Origin: Seiridium cupressi
Taxonomy: Eukaryota > Ascomycota > Sordariomycetes > Amphisphaeriales > Sporocadaceae
Assembly: GCA_036674765.1 (NCBI GenBank)
Contig: JARVKI010000070.1
Location: forward strand, 1-64,000
Reading direction: 5' to 3'
Length of the DNA stretch: 64,000 nucleotides
In this document: positions 13,370-24,004 of the stretch, one piece after another
Numbering within the stretch: position 1 is the first letter of the stretch
Layout of the letters: every line of letters starts with the position of its first letter
Made by a program: the position numbers and the translations under genes
Notes under the pieces: model-generated
Databases searched by the model: none
What the model saw: the letters and a program-made list of their open reading frames with translations, nothing else
What the model was told of the DNA's origin: nothing

Positions 13370-13801
13370 TATAACGAATATATTATCGTTAAGATAAATT
13401 TTAGGATAATATATTAATATTAAGTTTATATTAATAAGGTATATAATATAAAATAGGAATATTAAATTTTAAATAAAAATATAATCGTTAAGGCTTAATA
13501 AGCCTTATTTATAAATAGATAAATATTTAAATTAATTATTAAAATAATAACTATTTATATAAGAAATATTTATTATATATATATTTATTTATTCCCTTAT
13601 TAATCTGGTTTGCTTATATTTGTTTATGTTTGTTTAGCGTGTTAGCTTTGAGCACTTTTAATTAAGGATCCTGCCGTCTAATTGGATAGTGGTACCCACC
13701 ACTTGTTGGTGCAAATATCCCTCTGGGTTAAGGGGCACTGGACACCTGTTTGTCACCTGCCGGTCGTGGTCCGTGCTCCCGACCGGGCTACGTTCGTAAC
13801 A
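13370..13801 (-). repeat. LTR of Gypsy element, partly spared copy (5' LTR)
   Basis: This 432-bp LTR is AT-rich up to about 13,600 and then nearly normal in composition to its end. The right 200 bases therefore preserve something close to the original LTR sequence. The boundary of mutated chromatin falls inside this repeat. Confidence 0.92.
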
Positions 13802-14214
13802 CGTTTATTAACGTGTAATAAAAGTGATTATAAACGCGGGGCAAAGGTAATTCTTATCGTGGGATAATCGCTATAATAACGTAATTAAATTGCGTTTATT
13901 AACGTATAATAAAGGTGATTTTTATAATAATTTTTATAATAATAAGGTAAAAATTATAAGGGAATTTAAGGATTGGTTACTAATAAATTAGTAGCGGTAA
14001 CGGCAGCGGCAACGGTAACGGGAGGGGGCGGTAATGGTAACGTTGGTAAAAGATTTAATTGGCTGGTAAAAAAGAAAGATGGGTCTTTGCTTATTTAGGT
14101 ATTTTTAACGCGGTGGGAATTGCCGTTTGCTGCGCAGTGGCAGTTGCGCCGTAAGAGTTGGAGTAATTTCGCGCTAATTTAAAAGTAGTAATTCTCACCA
14201 CTGCCTTTCGTTAT
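13802..14214. other. Repeat border; 91-bp duplicated unit next to the element
   Basis: A segment starting CGTTTATTAACGTGTAATAA at 13802 recurs about 91 bp later (13893, CGTTTATTAACGTATAATAA). A related, more mutated copy lies left of the element (about 6440-6517). The Gypsy element thus inserted into a short tandem repeat. 13,970-14,060 is a G-rich stretch of repeated GGTAACG/GGCAACG words. I see no gene. Confidence 0.6.
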
Positions 14215-14566
14215 AACCTAACCTTAAGCTATATTTTGTTAAGTAATTAATCACTAGGGTAATAACTGTTTATGTAGGAAATCCTCCTGGTTATATATCC
14301 ATTTATTCCCTTACTGATCATGTTTGCTTATGTTTGCCCAGTGAGCAGAACTGATTATAGTCAGTGTTGATCAGTGAGTCTCACTGATCACTTCTGGTCG
14401 TTGGCTCCGATTGGTTCCTGCCGTTTGCCTTGTCTCCACCGTACTGGTGTCTGGTATGTTCGCTCCTTGTACGTCGTTCTTGCTTGTCTTCTATTGTTTG
14501 TCTTAGTCCGTGCTTGCGGAGTAGGGTTTGTTCCGTTCCGGCTTCCTCCGACCCGTGTTCGTAACA
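14215..14566 (-). repeat. Second, truncated LTR of the same Gypsy family
   Basis: The segment ends CGTTCGTAACA (TGTTACGAAC on the minus strand) like the complete LTRs. It shares with them a long block including TTTATTCCCTTA and TTTGCTTAT. It keeps normal GC content. Its left end fades out near 14,215, so roughly the first third of the LTR is missing and no target duplication can be identified. Its right end interrupts the Tc1-like transposase relic. Confidence 0.75.
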
Positions 14567-15451
14567 ATCTGGGCTATAAGAGGGCCACTTTATAATGGCA
14601 ATTCCGTGCTCCTCTAGCCACTCCTTTAAAGTGCTGCTTTTATAAACAAGAGCGTTGTTTTAAATAAATAAATTACCAGGCTCGTAAAAAGGGAGCAGGC
14701 CTTCCTTGAGGACCTTTTTATAAGAGTTAGAATTGACTTTATAACGTTTAGCGGCTAGGTCTCCCTTATAAAACACTAACGGTAACCTCCCTCCCTCTCC
14801 CTTTTTAGACCATACCATCCCCTATACCATAATAAAAAGCGTGGGCTTTCCGTGGGATTAGGGGTCTACTAGATCCTTCTTATACCTCTCCGTAGCGTAT
14901 CTAAAGACCTAACGCCCCGAGGAACCCGGTAAGTTTGTGACCGTATACTCGTTTAAAAATAGGGCTGCTAACAGCCTCCGAAGCTCCTCCTCCTTAAGGT
15001 AATGGCGGGCAAAAGCTAGTCGTTCTATAGCGTTCTCTTCCGTTAATAGGATCCGCTTTGCTTTTCGCCAGTTATTAAGGTGGTAGCGTTACAAAATCTT
15101 CTTTATAGTCTTCGCGCTAATCGAGAGTTCCGCCTTCTTTGCGAGGGAAGAATAACTGTTTTCCGGGTGTTTTCTGGCAAGGAAAACTAGCCTGCGCTTA
15201 TTTTTAGGCGTTGTTTTATACTTCCCAAGCCTCCGATTTGCTGTTTTTGTGGTGCCGCGAGCCTTAGAGCGTTTGATGACCTTACGTATAATAGACGGAT
15301 CTGGCGCGCCGACTGCTGCCGCGATCTCTCTAATTGGCGTACCGACTGCCGCAGCGCCAACCATGAATCCTTTTAATTCCTGACTAAATTCCCCATTGCG
15401 CACACGGTTTGCGCTTAATTCGCGACCAAAAACGCGTAATTCGGAGCTCAT
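14567..15451 (-). pseudogene. Tc1/mariner-type transposase, RIP-damaged and truncated
   Basis: Reading the minus strand from about 15451 gives an N-terminal helix-turn-helix region (IREIAAAVGAPDPSIIRKVIKR), then KTIKKIL followed by a stop. Past that stop the frame continues with recognisable Tc1 blocks: LNNWRKAKRILLTEEN, GKPTLFIMV, KKGEGGRLPL and WLEEHGIAIIKWPSYSPD. Stops replace residues expected to be Gln or Trp. Catalytic Asp positions read Asn (FLNEYTV and I*NNAL), again G-to-A. The C-terminus is lost where the LTR fragment begins at 14566. Confidence 0.88.
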
Positions 15452-15540
15452 TTCGTTGTGAATTGGTTGATTGAAGGTAAATGGGTTGTTTTGATCAGTC
15501 GCGTGGAATGAAACGCGGTGGTCAATGCGGGACAGATAAA

Positions 15541-15560
15541 ACTCCACTCACTTTTTACTG
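15541..15560 (-). repeat. Probable terminal inverted repeat end of the Tc1-like element
   Basis: On the minus strand the bases read CAGTAAAAAGTGAGTGGAGT directly after a TA dinucleotide (15561-15562). A CAGT start beside TA is typical of Tc1/mariner ends. The partner end is missing, so this rests on one side only. Confidence 0.5.
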
Positions 15561-15562
15561 TA

Positions 15563-16708
15563 GACGGGCCAAGTATGGACGCCAAGTACCCTGAGTGCTA
15601 CAATGTAGCACTGGCACTAACGTACTGGGAGAGTGGGAGGTGAGGTGCAGTACATGCATTCGCAGTGCACGCTACCAGGAACAGCTTTTCCTCACCTGTC
15701 ACCAAGCACCTAATCGAATGCTTCTTATCAGCTTGGTGCAGTTGTCAGCTGTCCTGCAGGCTTTTGTTACAGGCGGCCTACGAATTACAACCTTGTGTGC
15801 TTGTCCTGTCTTTGCGGGGCGATCCAGCGATAGTTTGGTGGACGCCCCACGGTTTGTTGCAAACTACTGTATTTTTGATCGCCAATCCTTGATTAAAAGA
15901 GGGGATTCGACATCCGGCATCTATTGCTACCAGTCGATTACCTGGCGCTGGGCTCGTTCCGTGTGCTCTACTCCTAGATTCTCGTTCTAACATCGACTCG
16001 TCAATCGAAGTCGTTTAACGGGTCATGGCAAAAGCTTACCCCACAAGCTTGAGCTTGGTTTTCTTGGAGACGGGCCCCGCAAGAGACGGCACCACTGTTC
16101 TCTCCTAGCGTTGCAGGATTAGTGAACGGCAGAACGGTACATGAGTACATCAGTAGTGATACTCCGCATCGGTACCGGCCACACAGTTTGCCGATGGCTG
16201 CGACGTGATCTCATCGGTTTATTTGGCTATACAATGATTGTCCAATGACTGTCAAGGAGATCTTGGTTGAACCAAGGACGTCATCTGACAGGTCCCTCTG
16301 GCCAGCACCCGTGGTCGTCAACACAATGGCAGATCAAAATGTCCAGGTATCAGGGTATGTACCGGTATCTCTCCCGTCAGAGCCCAGGTATGTTTGCCTT
16401 ATCGATGCTCGCTAACCTTTACCGATATGGCGCCAATCTTGGACAGAAACTATGTCTAAGGCCTACATGTCATGCATTTAAGCTTCTCCATACATAACGG
16501 CGGGTATCGCTGGGTCCCTCGAACATCTTCTTCCGGGGTTTTCGCTTTTCTGCGTTCTGCTCTCGCACAAACTCCTTTACCAACTTGGTCCAACTTGCCG
16601 GACAGATCACGTTTGATGATTTTGCATTACTACTCCGTTACCTTATCCATCTTTACCATGCTCCTATGACGAGCTTGTCGACACTAAATCATACTTGCAT
16701 CAGTCTCA
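15563..16708. other. Intergenic DNA upstream of the permease
   Basis: Composition returns to normal here. Several open frames exist, but none has a family match, a good start context or splice support. It presumably contains the permease promoter in its last few hundred bases. Confidence 0.5.
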
Positions 16709-18444
16709 ATGGCTTCGATTGTGGAAGATCAAAATGGAGGTAGTGGGACCGACGAGAAGGCAGTCGGGGCCGACAATGCAGGTGATACTTTGCGAGAGGG
16801 GTTAGTACCGGTGAGAGGAAATGCAGATCAATTGCAACGGCATCTGGGGAATCGTCAGATTCAACTGATTGCCATCGGCGGCACCATAGGCACCGCGTTA
16901 TTTGTGAGCATCGGAGGAGGGCTCATGGAGGGAGGTCCGGCGAGTTTATTGATTGCATTTACGCTATATTCGTGTCTCCTCGGATTGGTCAACAACTGTA
17001 TCGCTGAGATGACAGTGTACATGCCGGTATCTGGTTCATTCGTACGTATGGCTGGCAAATGGGTAGATGAGGCGTTTGGTTTTATGGCAGGCTGGAATTT
17101 TTTCCTTTACGAGGCTTGCCTTATACCCTTTGAAATCTCCGCCTTGAATTTGGTCCTCAGTTTTTGGAGGGACGACATTCCAGCAGCAGCAGTGTGCGCC
17201 GCATGCATCGTTCTCTACGCGTAAGCCTGTCAAGCCTCGATCTGCCTAAAGCTAACATGTGCAGCGTGTTCAACATTATCGCGGTCAAGTACTATGGCGA
17301 GGCTGAATTCTGGTTATCAACCGGAAAACTCCTTCTTATCGTCATGTTGTTTTGCTTTACCTTTGTCACCATGGTTGGCGGCAACCCGCAACATGACACA
17401 TTCGGTTTCAGGACTTGGTACGACCCGGGAGCATTCGCCGAATACGTTACCACAGGACCTCTGGGCCGATTCGAAGGATTTCTTGGTGCCCTCTTCTCTG
17501 CTGCGTTCACTATCGTCGGACCGGAGTATCTGGCCATGGTGGCTGGCGAAACGGAGAGACCCAGGACATATCTAAAGCAGGGATTCAAGACAATGTACTG
17601 GCGCTTTGGGGCTTTCTTCATCCTGGGTGCCCTCTGTGTGGGAATAATTCTACCTTACAACGACGCCACCTTGCAAAATGCCGGAACCGGAACAGCCAAC
17701 GGAAGCCCTTATGTTATCGCTATGCAGAACATGGGGATCAGTGTGTTTCCACACATCATAAACGCCCTAATGGTTACTAGCATCTTCTCAGCTGGCAACG
17801 CATACACCTACTGCGCGATGCGATCGCTATACAGCATGGCTTTAGAGGGTCAAGCTCCAAAGATTTTCGCAAAGTGCACCAAGCAGGGTATCCCGATATG
17901 GGCCTTTATCGCGACAATGTGCTTCCCGTTCCTCTCGTTCCTGCAAGTCTCCAACAATACCGCACAAGTGGTTACATGGCTGGCCAACTTGACGGAGGCA
18001 GCTCAGATCATCGACTACATCATCATGACTGTCACATACATCTTCTTCTACCGCGCCCTCAAAGCGCAGGGCATCGATCGGAAGACGTTACCTTATGTGG
18101 GTTGGTGGCAGCCCTGGTCTGCTTACATTGGCACTGTCGGTATGACCATTACTGTCACGATATATGGGTACACGACATTTCTGCCTGGCTGGTGGGACGT
18201 CGGTACCTTCTTCTCTTATTACACGATGGTTTTTGTGGCCATCTTGACCTATCTCGGCTGGAAGATCATTAAGAGAACCAAGATCGTATCAGCGGCGGAG
18301 GCGGATCTCGTATGGGACAAACCAATCATTGATGCATATGAGGACTCCATCACGGATCCTCCAACCAAATTCCGCGAAGAATTACTGATTATGCTAGGGG
18401 TAAGGAAGCGAAGACACAACATCGGGTATGAAGATTCGTCGTAG
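16709..18444 (+). CDS. Amino-acid permease, yeast (YAT/APC) type
   Basis: Two exons (16709-17220, 17265-18444) joined by a 44-base intron with a GTAAGC donor, a GCTAAC branch-like motif and a GCAG acceptor encode 563 residues, the usual size for fungal APC permeases with 12 membrane spans. After a hydrophilic N-terminus the first span starts near residue 51 with the family signature GGTIGT (57-62). Later blocks such as PVSGSFVRMAGKWVDEAFGF and a TxAQIIDY-like segment also fit. It should import amino acids across the plasma membrane; the substrate cannot be told. It is the first intact gene inward of the repeats, with no visible damage. Start: first ATG of the long frame. Confidence 0.93.
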
Positions 18445-18991
18445 ATCTGAACTCAGAGAGGTACATTAGAAAGTACATTAGGTGGCAACGAGAATACGGA
18501 TTTCGCTATCTACAATGCTAACTTATCGACTTAACGGCTGAGCAAAAATGTCTTCAATAGAGCCTCCAAAATATAAAAGAGCATTGTCTAATGACTTAGT
18601 TTCTCTGTGTTTCCGCAAAACCCGCCAGGCGGAGCGACCACCGTCTGATCTATGCTTGTCTCAGCAGATACCCAATGCATATAAGCAATGCCAGCATAAG
18701 TAGGTCAGTGCTGAGCGTGTTAATGCAACAACAACCAATGCCATCGGCAACTGCACTTTCTAAGACTGTTAGCCTAATATTCAAACCTTCCGATTATGCA
18801 GATTGCGAGCCTTATCAAGCTTTCCTGTTATCCTGTCTCCCAGTCACTTAAGGCATCTAGTCACTTTTCTGCTTGGAATCTTTGGGATCACATCATGCTT
18901 ATGTATAGGCTAGAACATGATTGACGTACGGGAAGCAATAGGAGGATGGCGTGGCATCAGTGTAGCGGGAGAACTTACGACCTTGTCCACT
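18445..18991. other. Intergenic, nothing recognised
   Basis: This is the 3' flank between the convergent permease and the small Cys-rich gene. There is no convincing frame. Confidence 0.4.
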
Positions 18992-19327
18992 TTAGACCCT
19001 TTTCTCTTCACACTTACACCCTTCTCCCTTGCTCTCTGGGCAGTTCTTCTTGCTGAACAGCCTCAAGGAGTGGGCAGCCCCAACAGTGTCACAACCAGGA
19101 GGTCCAAGTTTCTTCTTATAGATGGGCACGTGGGGCGGACCTGCGGACACCCTGCGAGCTAATCCCCGTTCGTGGGTCTCATACCTCACGCAGGCATCAC
19201 AGTAGCTCCATTTTGCACGTGGGTTGGGGCAGCCAAATCGCACCTCGCCGTCTGGTAGCTTTCGTTGTTCTGAGGGTGGGACTTGATAAACGGCATAACA
19301 AGCCTGGCATTCTCGGCTGGCGAACAT
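18992..19327 (-). CDS. Small Cys-rich protein, zinc-ribbon-like
   Basis: A single exon of 111 codons starts at an ATG. The protein has paired cysteines in C-x2-C spacing (residues 7/10, ECQAC, and again in YCDAC), further single Cys, and a basic C-terminal half ending in a Cys/Lys/Glu-rich tail. There is no signal peptide or membrane segment, so an intracellular metal-binding role is possible, but I do not recognise the family. A clear TATA box lies 155-165 bases upstream, followed by a CA-rich leader typical of expressed fungal genes, which supports a real gene despite its size. Confidence 0.45.
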   Translation of the reverse strand: MFASRECQACYAVYQVPPSEQRKLPDGEVRFGCPNPRAKWSYCDACVRYETHERGLARRVSAGPPHVPIYKKKLGPPGCDTVGAAHSLRLFSKKNCPESKGEGCKCEEKRV

Positions 19328-19480
19328 TTTGACTGATGAATGCGTATGTACTGTCTGGCTTCAAGCCTGAGCTGAAGTGGGTTGATAATGTGGTCTCGTG
19401 GTGTGGGATTGTGATGAATGCAATACTGATTATGGTTTAATCGATCAGCTTTTACCTTATCCCGAAATGGAGCTTGAGCT

Positions 19481-19490
19481 TTTATATATA
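19481..19490 (-). promoter_or_regulatory. TATA box of the Cys-rich gene
   Basis: The minus strand reads TATATATAAA about 155 bases before the ATG at 19327. The intervening leader is rich in CA and CCA words. Core-promoter assignment is by position and motif only. Confidence 0.5.
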
Positions 19491-20830
19491 GGCATGACCT
19501 CTTTGTCCGTCTTGTAAACGTTGTATGAAGAGACAATGGCTTTGACCAGCGGCCTCCACTAAAACCGGCATTTTGCGTCACGATCGACAAGAAGCCTCAG
19601 GCGCATTAAAAAATTGGTGCATATCGGATTCCCGTTGTTTCGTTTTACTTGAAGATGTTCTACGCTGAACTAGGTCTTTGACCAGATAGTACCGCGATGG
19701 AACTAATGGGAAGATGAGCGAAATTGACAAAAGCGAGATTGCTGCCTCAATGGCGCGCCATCTCATACACCTAGGTGTACGAGCTTCCGATAAAGCGTTT
19801 CTCACTTCAGTGCTTGCTTCCATTGGTAGGCGCTACTTTCATCCCTTCGTCAGCCTTAAGATCGAATCGAGGCTGCCAAATCGGCCACAGTATTACATAC
19901 CTCATAGCCCATCCAGATAACTCAAGCTGGAAGGCGAATCCTTGCCAATCGCGAGGACAGTCTAAGGTCAACCTAAACTCTGTGAACTTGACTACATGTC
20001 AAACCCAAGCCCTGCCCAGGCTGACTGGCCTGGTACGACCAAATCAGTAAGCGGGGCTTGGGCGCCATAGATCCAATGTTTAGCGTTGAGCTGCCGTCCA
20101 GCCTTCAAATGCCGATGTAAATATCAATGTTGTTGTCACGTTTGTGAGCCACATGAAAACATGATAAAGCTGGTAGCCATCGTTACGTTCAGTCTCCGGC
20201 TCGGTCATCCGAGTTTCCTAGGTTCAGGATGATGATAACTTTATGATCGAGCTTAAATTACACCAACAATCGCGGGATTTAAATAATTCACCTTAAAAGG
20301 TAGGACATGGATAGATGTTTGGGCTGAAAAATAGATTTATATTTACCTTGAGGTCCGGAGGTATGGGCCTTAGCATTATACCTTACGAAACTTTACTTCA
20401 GGTCCGCTTATTCGAGAATACAGAAGAAGAAGAATCAGGCCCATCTCATCTTCTCTTATTCGTGAATTAGTCATGCAACGTTGGTCGACACTTACAATGT
20501 ACCTGGGGCGCGCACTATGGCATGGGGAGCTTTGGGTTCCTCGCCACGCTCACGGAGGAGGCTGTCACCAGTGTTTCTGCCCCTTACGTCATGAAGGCTG
20601 CGCTGACCCTCCAGAATGGTGAAAGCACTACAGTTACATGAGCTGGATTGATAGTGATCCCCGCACATTTACTCGCCTGCTCGTAACCTGAGGCTTAGCC
20701 GCAATCACGTGACTGTATGAGTCAACATACAATGATGCATCCATTTATTGCCATGGTTGAACCGGATGGCGGGACATCTTACCTGCTCGAATTCAAGCTC
20801 GAATGATTTCAACTCCCTTGAGAAACAACC
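19491..20830. other. Intergenic, nothing recognised
   Basis: Short overlapping frames on both strands show no family match. 20,230-20,350 is mildly AT-rich. Confidence 0.4.
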
Positions 20831-21491
20831 ATGTCTCGTCCCAGTGTCGACGATATTATTGCTCGGATTGAGCCACTTCTAACACAAGCTGCCAAGGGTG
20901 ATCAACCAGTGGTCTTGATGACATGTGGCCTAGCTGGTACGTTTATGTCCTGAAATCTTAGTTTTAGAACGCTTTGATACCCCGAACTGCAGCCGCGCGA
21001 TCATTGACTGAACCGCTCGCATAGGATCAGGCAAGTCCACACTTGCGAAAGCAGTCTTAGTTCACTTCTCAGAGTACGAGCGGCTATCAATAGATGAGAT
21101 TATCTTTAAAAAGCATGGTCTCTATGGTGTGGACTATCCTGCAAATGAGGAGGTGTACCAGGCATATTTGCAAGAAGCGGGCGACATCTATATGAAGAAT
21201 TTTCAAAATCTGCTCACGGCGAGAAAGAACATCATACTTGACCGATCTTTCTACGCTAGAGAGGACCGAAATGAATTCAGGGCCATCATCGAGGCGCATG
21301 GATCAAGACGCGTGTTAGCCTACCTGAGGGCGACTGACAAGGAGGCGGTATGGCAGAGTATTTGTGAAAGAAGTGTCAAGCAGAAGGACGCAAACTCTGC
21401 TTATGATATTAGTCGCAAAATGTTCGAGATGTACTGGAGCGGGTTTGAAGACCCCGCAGGAGATGATGAGATTGTCCTCAATGTTCTATAA
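20831..21491 (+). CDS. Small P-loop kinase-like ATPase (AAA_33/zeta-toxin fold)
   Basis: Two exons (20831-20936, 21025-21491) give 190 residues. The 88-base intron splits the glycine codon inside the Walker A motif GLAGSGKST (33-41), so the motif appears only after splicing, which supports the structure. The rest fits small P-loop kinases: a DRSFYAR block in the Walker-B-like strand region, then RVLAYLRA and a C-terminal lid segment (ICERSVKQKD). Such proteins phosphorylate small molecules or nucleotides; the substrate is unknown. Homologues are common in bacteria and scattered in fungi, so bacterial origin is possible. It is not evidently part of a toxin-antitoxin pair, as no partner gene adjoins it. 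Confidence 0.82.
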
Positions 21492-21847
21492 TCCAGAGAC
21501 AGGCTGCAGTAGCGTGGCGGCGGACGACGAAAAATGTGTCACACACCCGCTAGCTTGGACAGAATAACATGTTTACTTGCTAGGGCACTCTTTCGCTAAT
21601 CCGTTAAGGTTTGATGATAGCAGCCATTTAGTAGAATTTCGAGACCAATATTACACTCAAGGCAAGACGGGTTCATGTGTGGACGATAGATTTCGGCACG
21701 TATTAATGGACGAATTGCACTGTAGAAGTCTTTTCCTTGTCTACACCGCTATCGCCCACAAAACCGCTATGAGGCTGTGACAGATGATAATTGTAGTGAT
21801 TATTTACTTCCTGTAGAACTGATTCTCCGATTAATTAGAGGCTGATC

Positions 21848-22060
21848 TTAAACTTGCGTTAGCTGCAGGCAGCTCTCGAGAATAATTAACTTGTTGCAGT
21901 AAGTGTCGAAGGACATCCTATAATTAGCGAAGTCAGCTTGATATTTATAAGATCGACAATATTCCTCCGTGTGGTCATCTTCTATGGTTGGATATTTGCA
22001 ATAGCTGTGAATAGGTCGAGAGAGCGGCTCGGCAGCAGACATCAGAATTGCCATAGCCAT
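21848..22060 (-). CDS. Possible short secreted Cys-containing peptide (weak)
   Basis: From the first ATG, a 70-codon frame has a short hydrophobic start (AMAILMSAA), a plausible cleavage point and four cysteines in the remainder. No basic residue precedes the hydrophobic run, and the frame also continues upstream without an ATG, so the signal peptide is marginal. No promoter motif was seen. Treat as hypothetical. Confidence 0.2.
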   Translation of the reverse strand: MAMAILMSAAEPLSRPIHSYCKYPTIEDDHTEEYCRSYKYQADFANYRMSFDTYCNKLIILESCLQLTQV

Positions 22061-22735
22061 CCACAGAAAGATCTTGCCCAGCTTCAAATAGATGAAAACG
22101 AAACAGGAATATAATCAATCTGCCACGACGCCGTATGCACACTCGCGGTCGTTGTATGCCTCCCGAGACTGTTGACGGAGGATGGAGGCTTTACGATACA
22201 GCGATACAGCAAACTTATCTCATGACAACGGCAAGTTTTGGAACATATCCCCTCTTCATTGCTCCAAAGATGCTTCGAGTGGAGAACGTCTGTTGACCTA
22301 GTGGACTATCATTACCAAGAGCTGTCACTCGACTATACCGAATTCTTCAAGGCATACTCGTTGGTAGAATCAGCATTAGTAGACGTCACTTTTCAGGGCC
22401 CAGAGACCTATGCGAAAGCAACTGCAAATACTGCAGCAAGCGTTGTAACGGCTACACCGAGTACATTGGCGTGTAGAGAAAGATTGTCGGATCATTTGTC
22501 TTTCTTGATCTTTGATTTTGTCTGAGTAGCTGTATCTGATCACAGAGAACCTGGCAAATTCTCTTAAGGGTCATTAATGCTGACTATGCATCCACAACAC
22601 GAATATCAAATCATAAGCCAAAGATAGTTTCGACGACCGTGTTTTCTGTTGTCCATTACTGCCCCAATGTATCCAGTTTGTTAGCTTTAATCATCGAAGA
22701 GTCCTAGTGTAAACCATCCGCGTTAACAAAACTAT
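22061..22735. other. Intergenic, nothing recognised
   Basis: A TTG-initiated frame at 22238-22525 lacks family features. This is the 3' flank of the dehydrogenase gene. Confidence 0.4.
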
Positions 22736-23551
22736 TCATTTGGCCGTCCTTCTTTTTGCATTCAAACTCACGAGCATTCCTTCCCACCCGAGCCAAGTAA
22801 GCAGCCAGGCGACCGTGGCTAAACCACCACGCCATATCACATCACGCGGGCTCGGCTTGAGCAGATCACTGACGACTTGCTTGGCGTATACATCTGCGTC
22901 AATCCACTGGGCATTCTTGAGAAACTCCCGCTCCTCAATGGACTTCCCAATGGCCTTGTAGCGGCTGTCCTCGGGAAACACAGTCGGCTTGTTGTCAAAC
23001 AGTTTGGTTCGCACTGCACCGGTCACGAGAGTGACGAATCGGACTCCAAAAGGCGCTAGTTCCTTACAGAGCGTTGTGCCCATGGCATGCACAGCGGCCT
23101 TGGAGGCGTTGTACGGGGATTGAAAGGGCGGGCAGAAGACCTCGTTGATGCTTCCAATTGTGGCGACAAGGCCCTTGCCCTGGATCAGTATGGGGAGGAA
23201 TGCGTGTGTGATGGTGAAGACGGCCACAATGTTGGTGTTGAGTACAGCTCTCACGTCAGCAACGGTCATGTCAGTAAAGGGGAGGACGTGATTGACTCCA
23301 GCATTGTTGATTAGGAAGTCAAGAGAGCCGCCTGTCGCCTTCTGGACCGTGGTTACAGCTGTTGCAATGGACTCGTCCGAATTCACGTCCAGCTCGAAAG
23401 TCTCGATGCCCTTCTCTGCCAGCTTGCTCATCTTGGCGGCGCTGCGGGCCGTAGCAAAGACTCTGCACCCATGAAGCTGGAACTCTGCGGCCAGTGCATC
23501 ACCGATACCGCCTTCACTGCAGCCGGTAATGAGGACCGTTTTCTGAGCCAT
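22736..23551 (-). CDS. Short-chain dehydrogenase, AYR1-like
   Basis: This intronless gene of 271 residues has a complete classical SDR core. It shows TGCSEGGIG for the nucleotide (residues 9-17), NNAG (82-85), Ser134 in ATIGS, and the YNASK catalytic pair Tyr147/Lys151. Arg at the end of the second strand (TARS) suggests NADPH. A hydrophobic stretch near the C-terminus (TVAWLLTWLGWEGMLVSL) could anchor it to ER or lipid droplets. Overall it resembles fungal 1-acyl-dihydroxyacetone-phosphate reductases and related ketoreductases, but the substrate is not fixed by sequence. It is isolated, with no metabolic neighbours. Confidence 0.9.
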   Translation of the reverse strand: MAQKTVLITGCSEGGIGDALAAEFQLHGCRVFATARSAAKMSKLAEKGIETFELDVNSDESIATAVTTVQKATGGSLDFLINNAGVNHVLPFTDMTVADVRAVLNTNIVAVFTITHAFLPILIQGKGLVATIGSINEVFCPPFQSPYNASKAAVHAMGTTLCKELAPFGVRFVTLVTGAVRTKLFDNKPTVFPEDSRYKAIGKSIEEREFLKNAQWIDADVYAKQVVSDLLKPSPRDVIWRGGLATVAWLLTWLGWEGMLVSLNAKRRTAK

Positions 23552-24004
23552 CTCTATGGCCGGGTGAGTTCGAATTGATGAGCGATAACTGTAGCAGTAC
23601 TGTGATTGCCAGATAAAGGAATGTCTTATTCGAGGTTGGCGGCCGGAAATCGGGTCCGCAAATGGTGTGAATGTGAGATCTTAGGAAGACCTAAAGAACG
23701 AGCTCCCTAACATGGGCCGTAAGTAATTATACGATATACATGTAATCATTGACTGAACTTAATGGCTTATTGGTCGGCTGTGTTGAAAGTGTGAGAGCAC
23801 GAACGGAAAAGGCCACTATTGGAGAACCTCACTACCAAGACAGGCTGTAGGAATGGATTATGATTATTTAGTGCTGGTGGCGGGACCCGTTCCCGTCTTT
23901 CCAGCGTCCTATCTTAAATTAGCGGAAAGCTTCTCTCCAGTACGAGGGGCCATAGCTGAAAACATTTCAAAACTCAATTTGACCCACGATTTTGATATGT
24001 TAAC
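23552..24004. other. Intergenic, promoter side of the dehydrogenase
   Basis: No gene is seen. Normal composition ends sharply near 24,005. Confidence 0.4.

Larger units (their letters stand above)
6518..13801 (-). mobile_element. RIP-degraded Ty3/Gypsy LTR retrotransposon
   Basis: Two direct repeats, 6518-6952 and 13370-13801, flank about 6.4 kb. The element is bounded on both sides by CGTTT (6513-6517 and 13802-13806), a 5-bp target-site duplication. On the minus strand the right LTR begins TGTTACGAAC. Coding relics all run on the minus strand in Gypsy order: a zinc-knuckle-like stretch near 12.3 kb, an RT motif near 9.87 kb and RNase H at 9287-9490. Integrase should lie between the RNase H relic and 6953, but I could not resolve it. 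The interior is saturated with stops and A/T, so the copy cannot be active. Confidence 0.93.

Noticed and set aside
13682..13867. Open frame just inside the repeat border
   Set aside because: It lies within the spared half of the right LTR and its flank, and reads as LTR sequence rather than a gene.
14374..14595. 73-codon hydrophobic frame
   Set aside because: Entirely within the second LTR fragment and the transposase relic; opposite to their coding strand.
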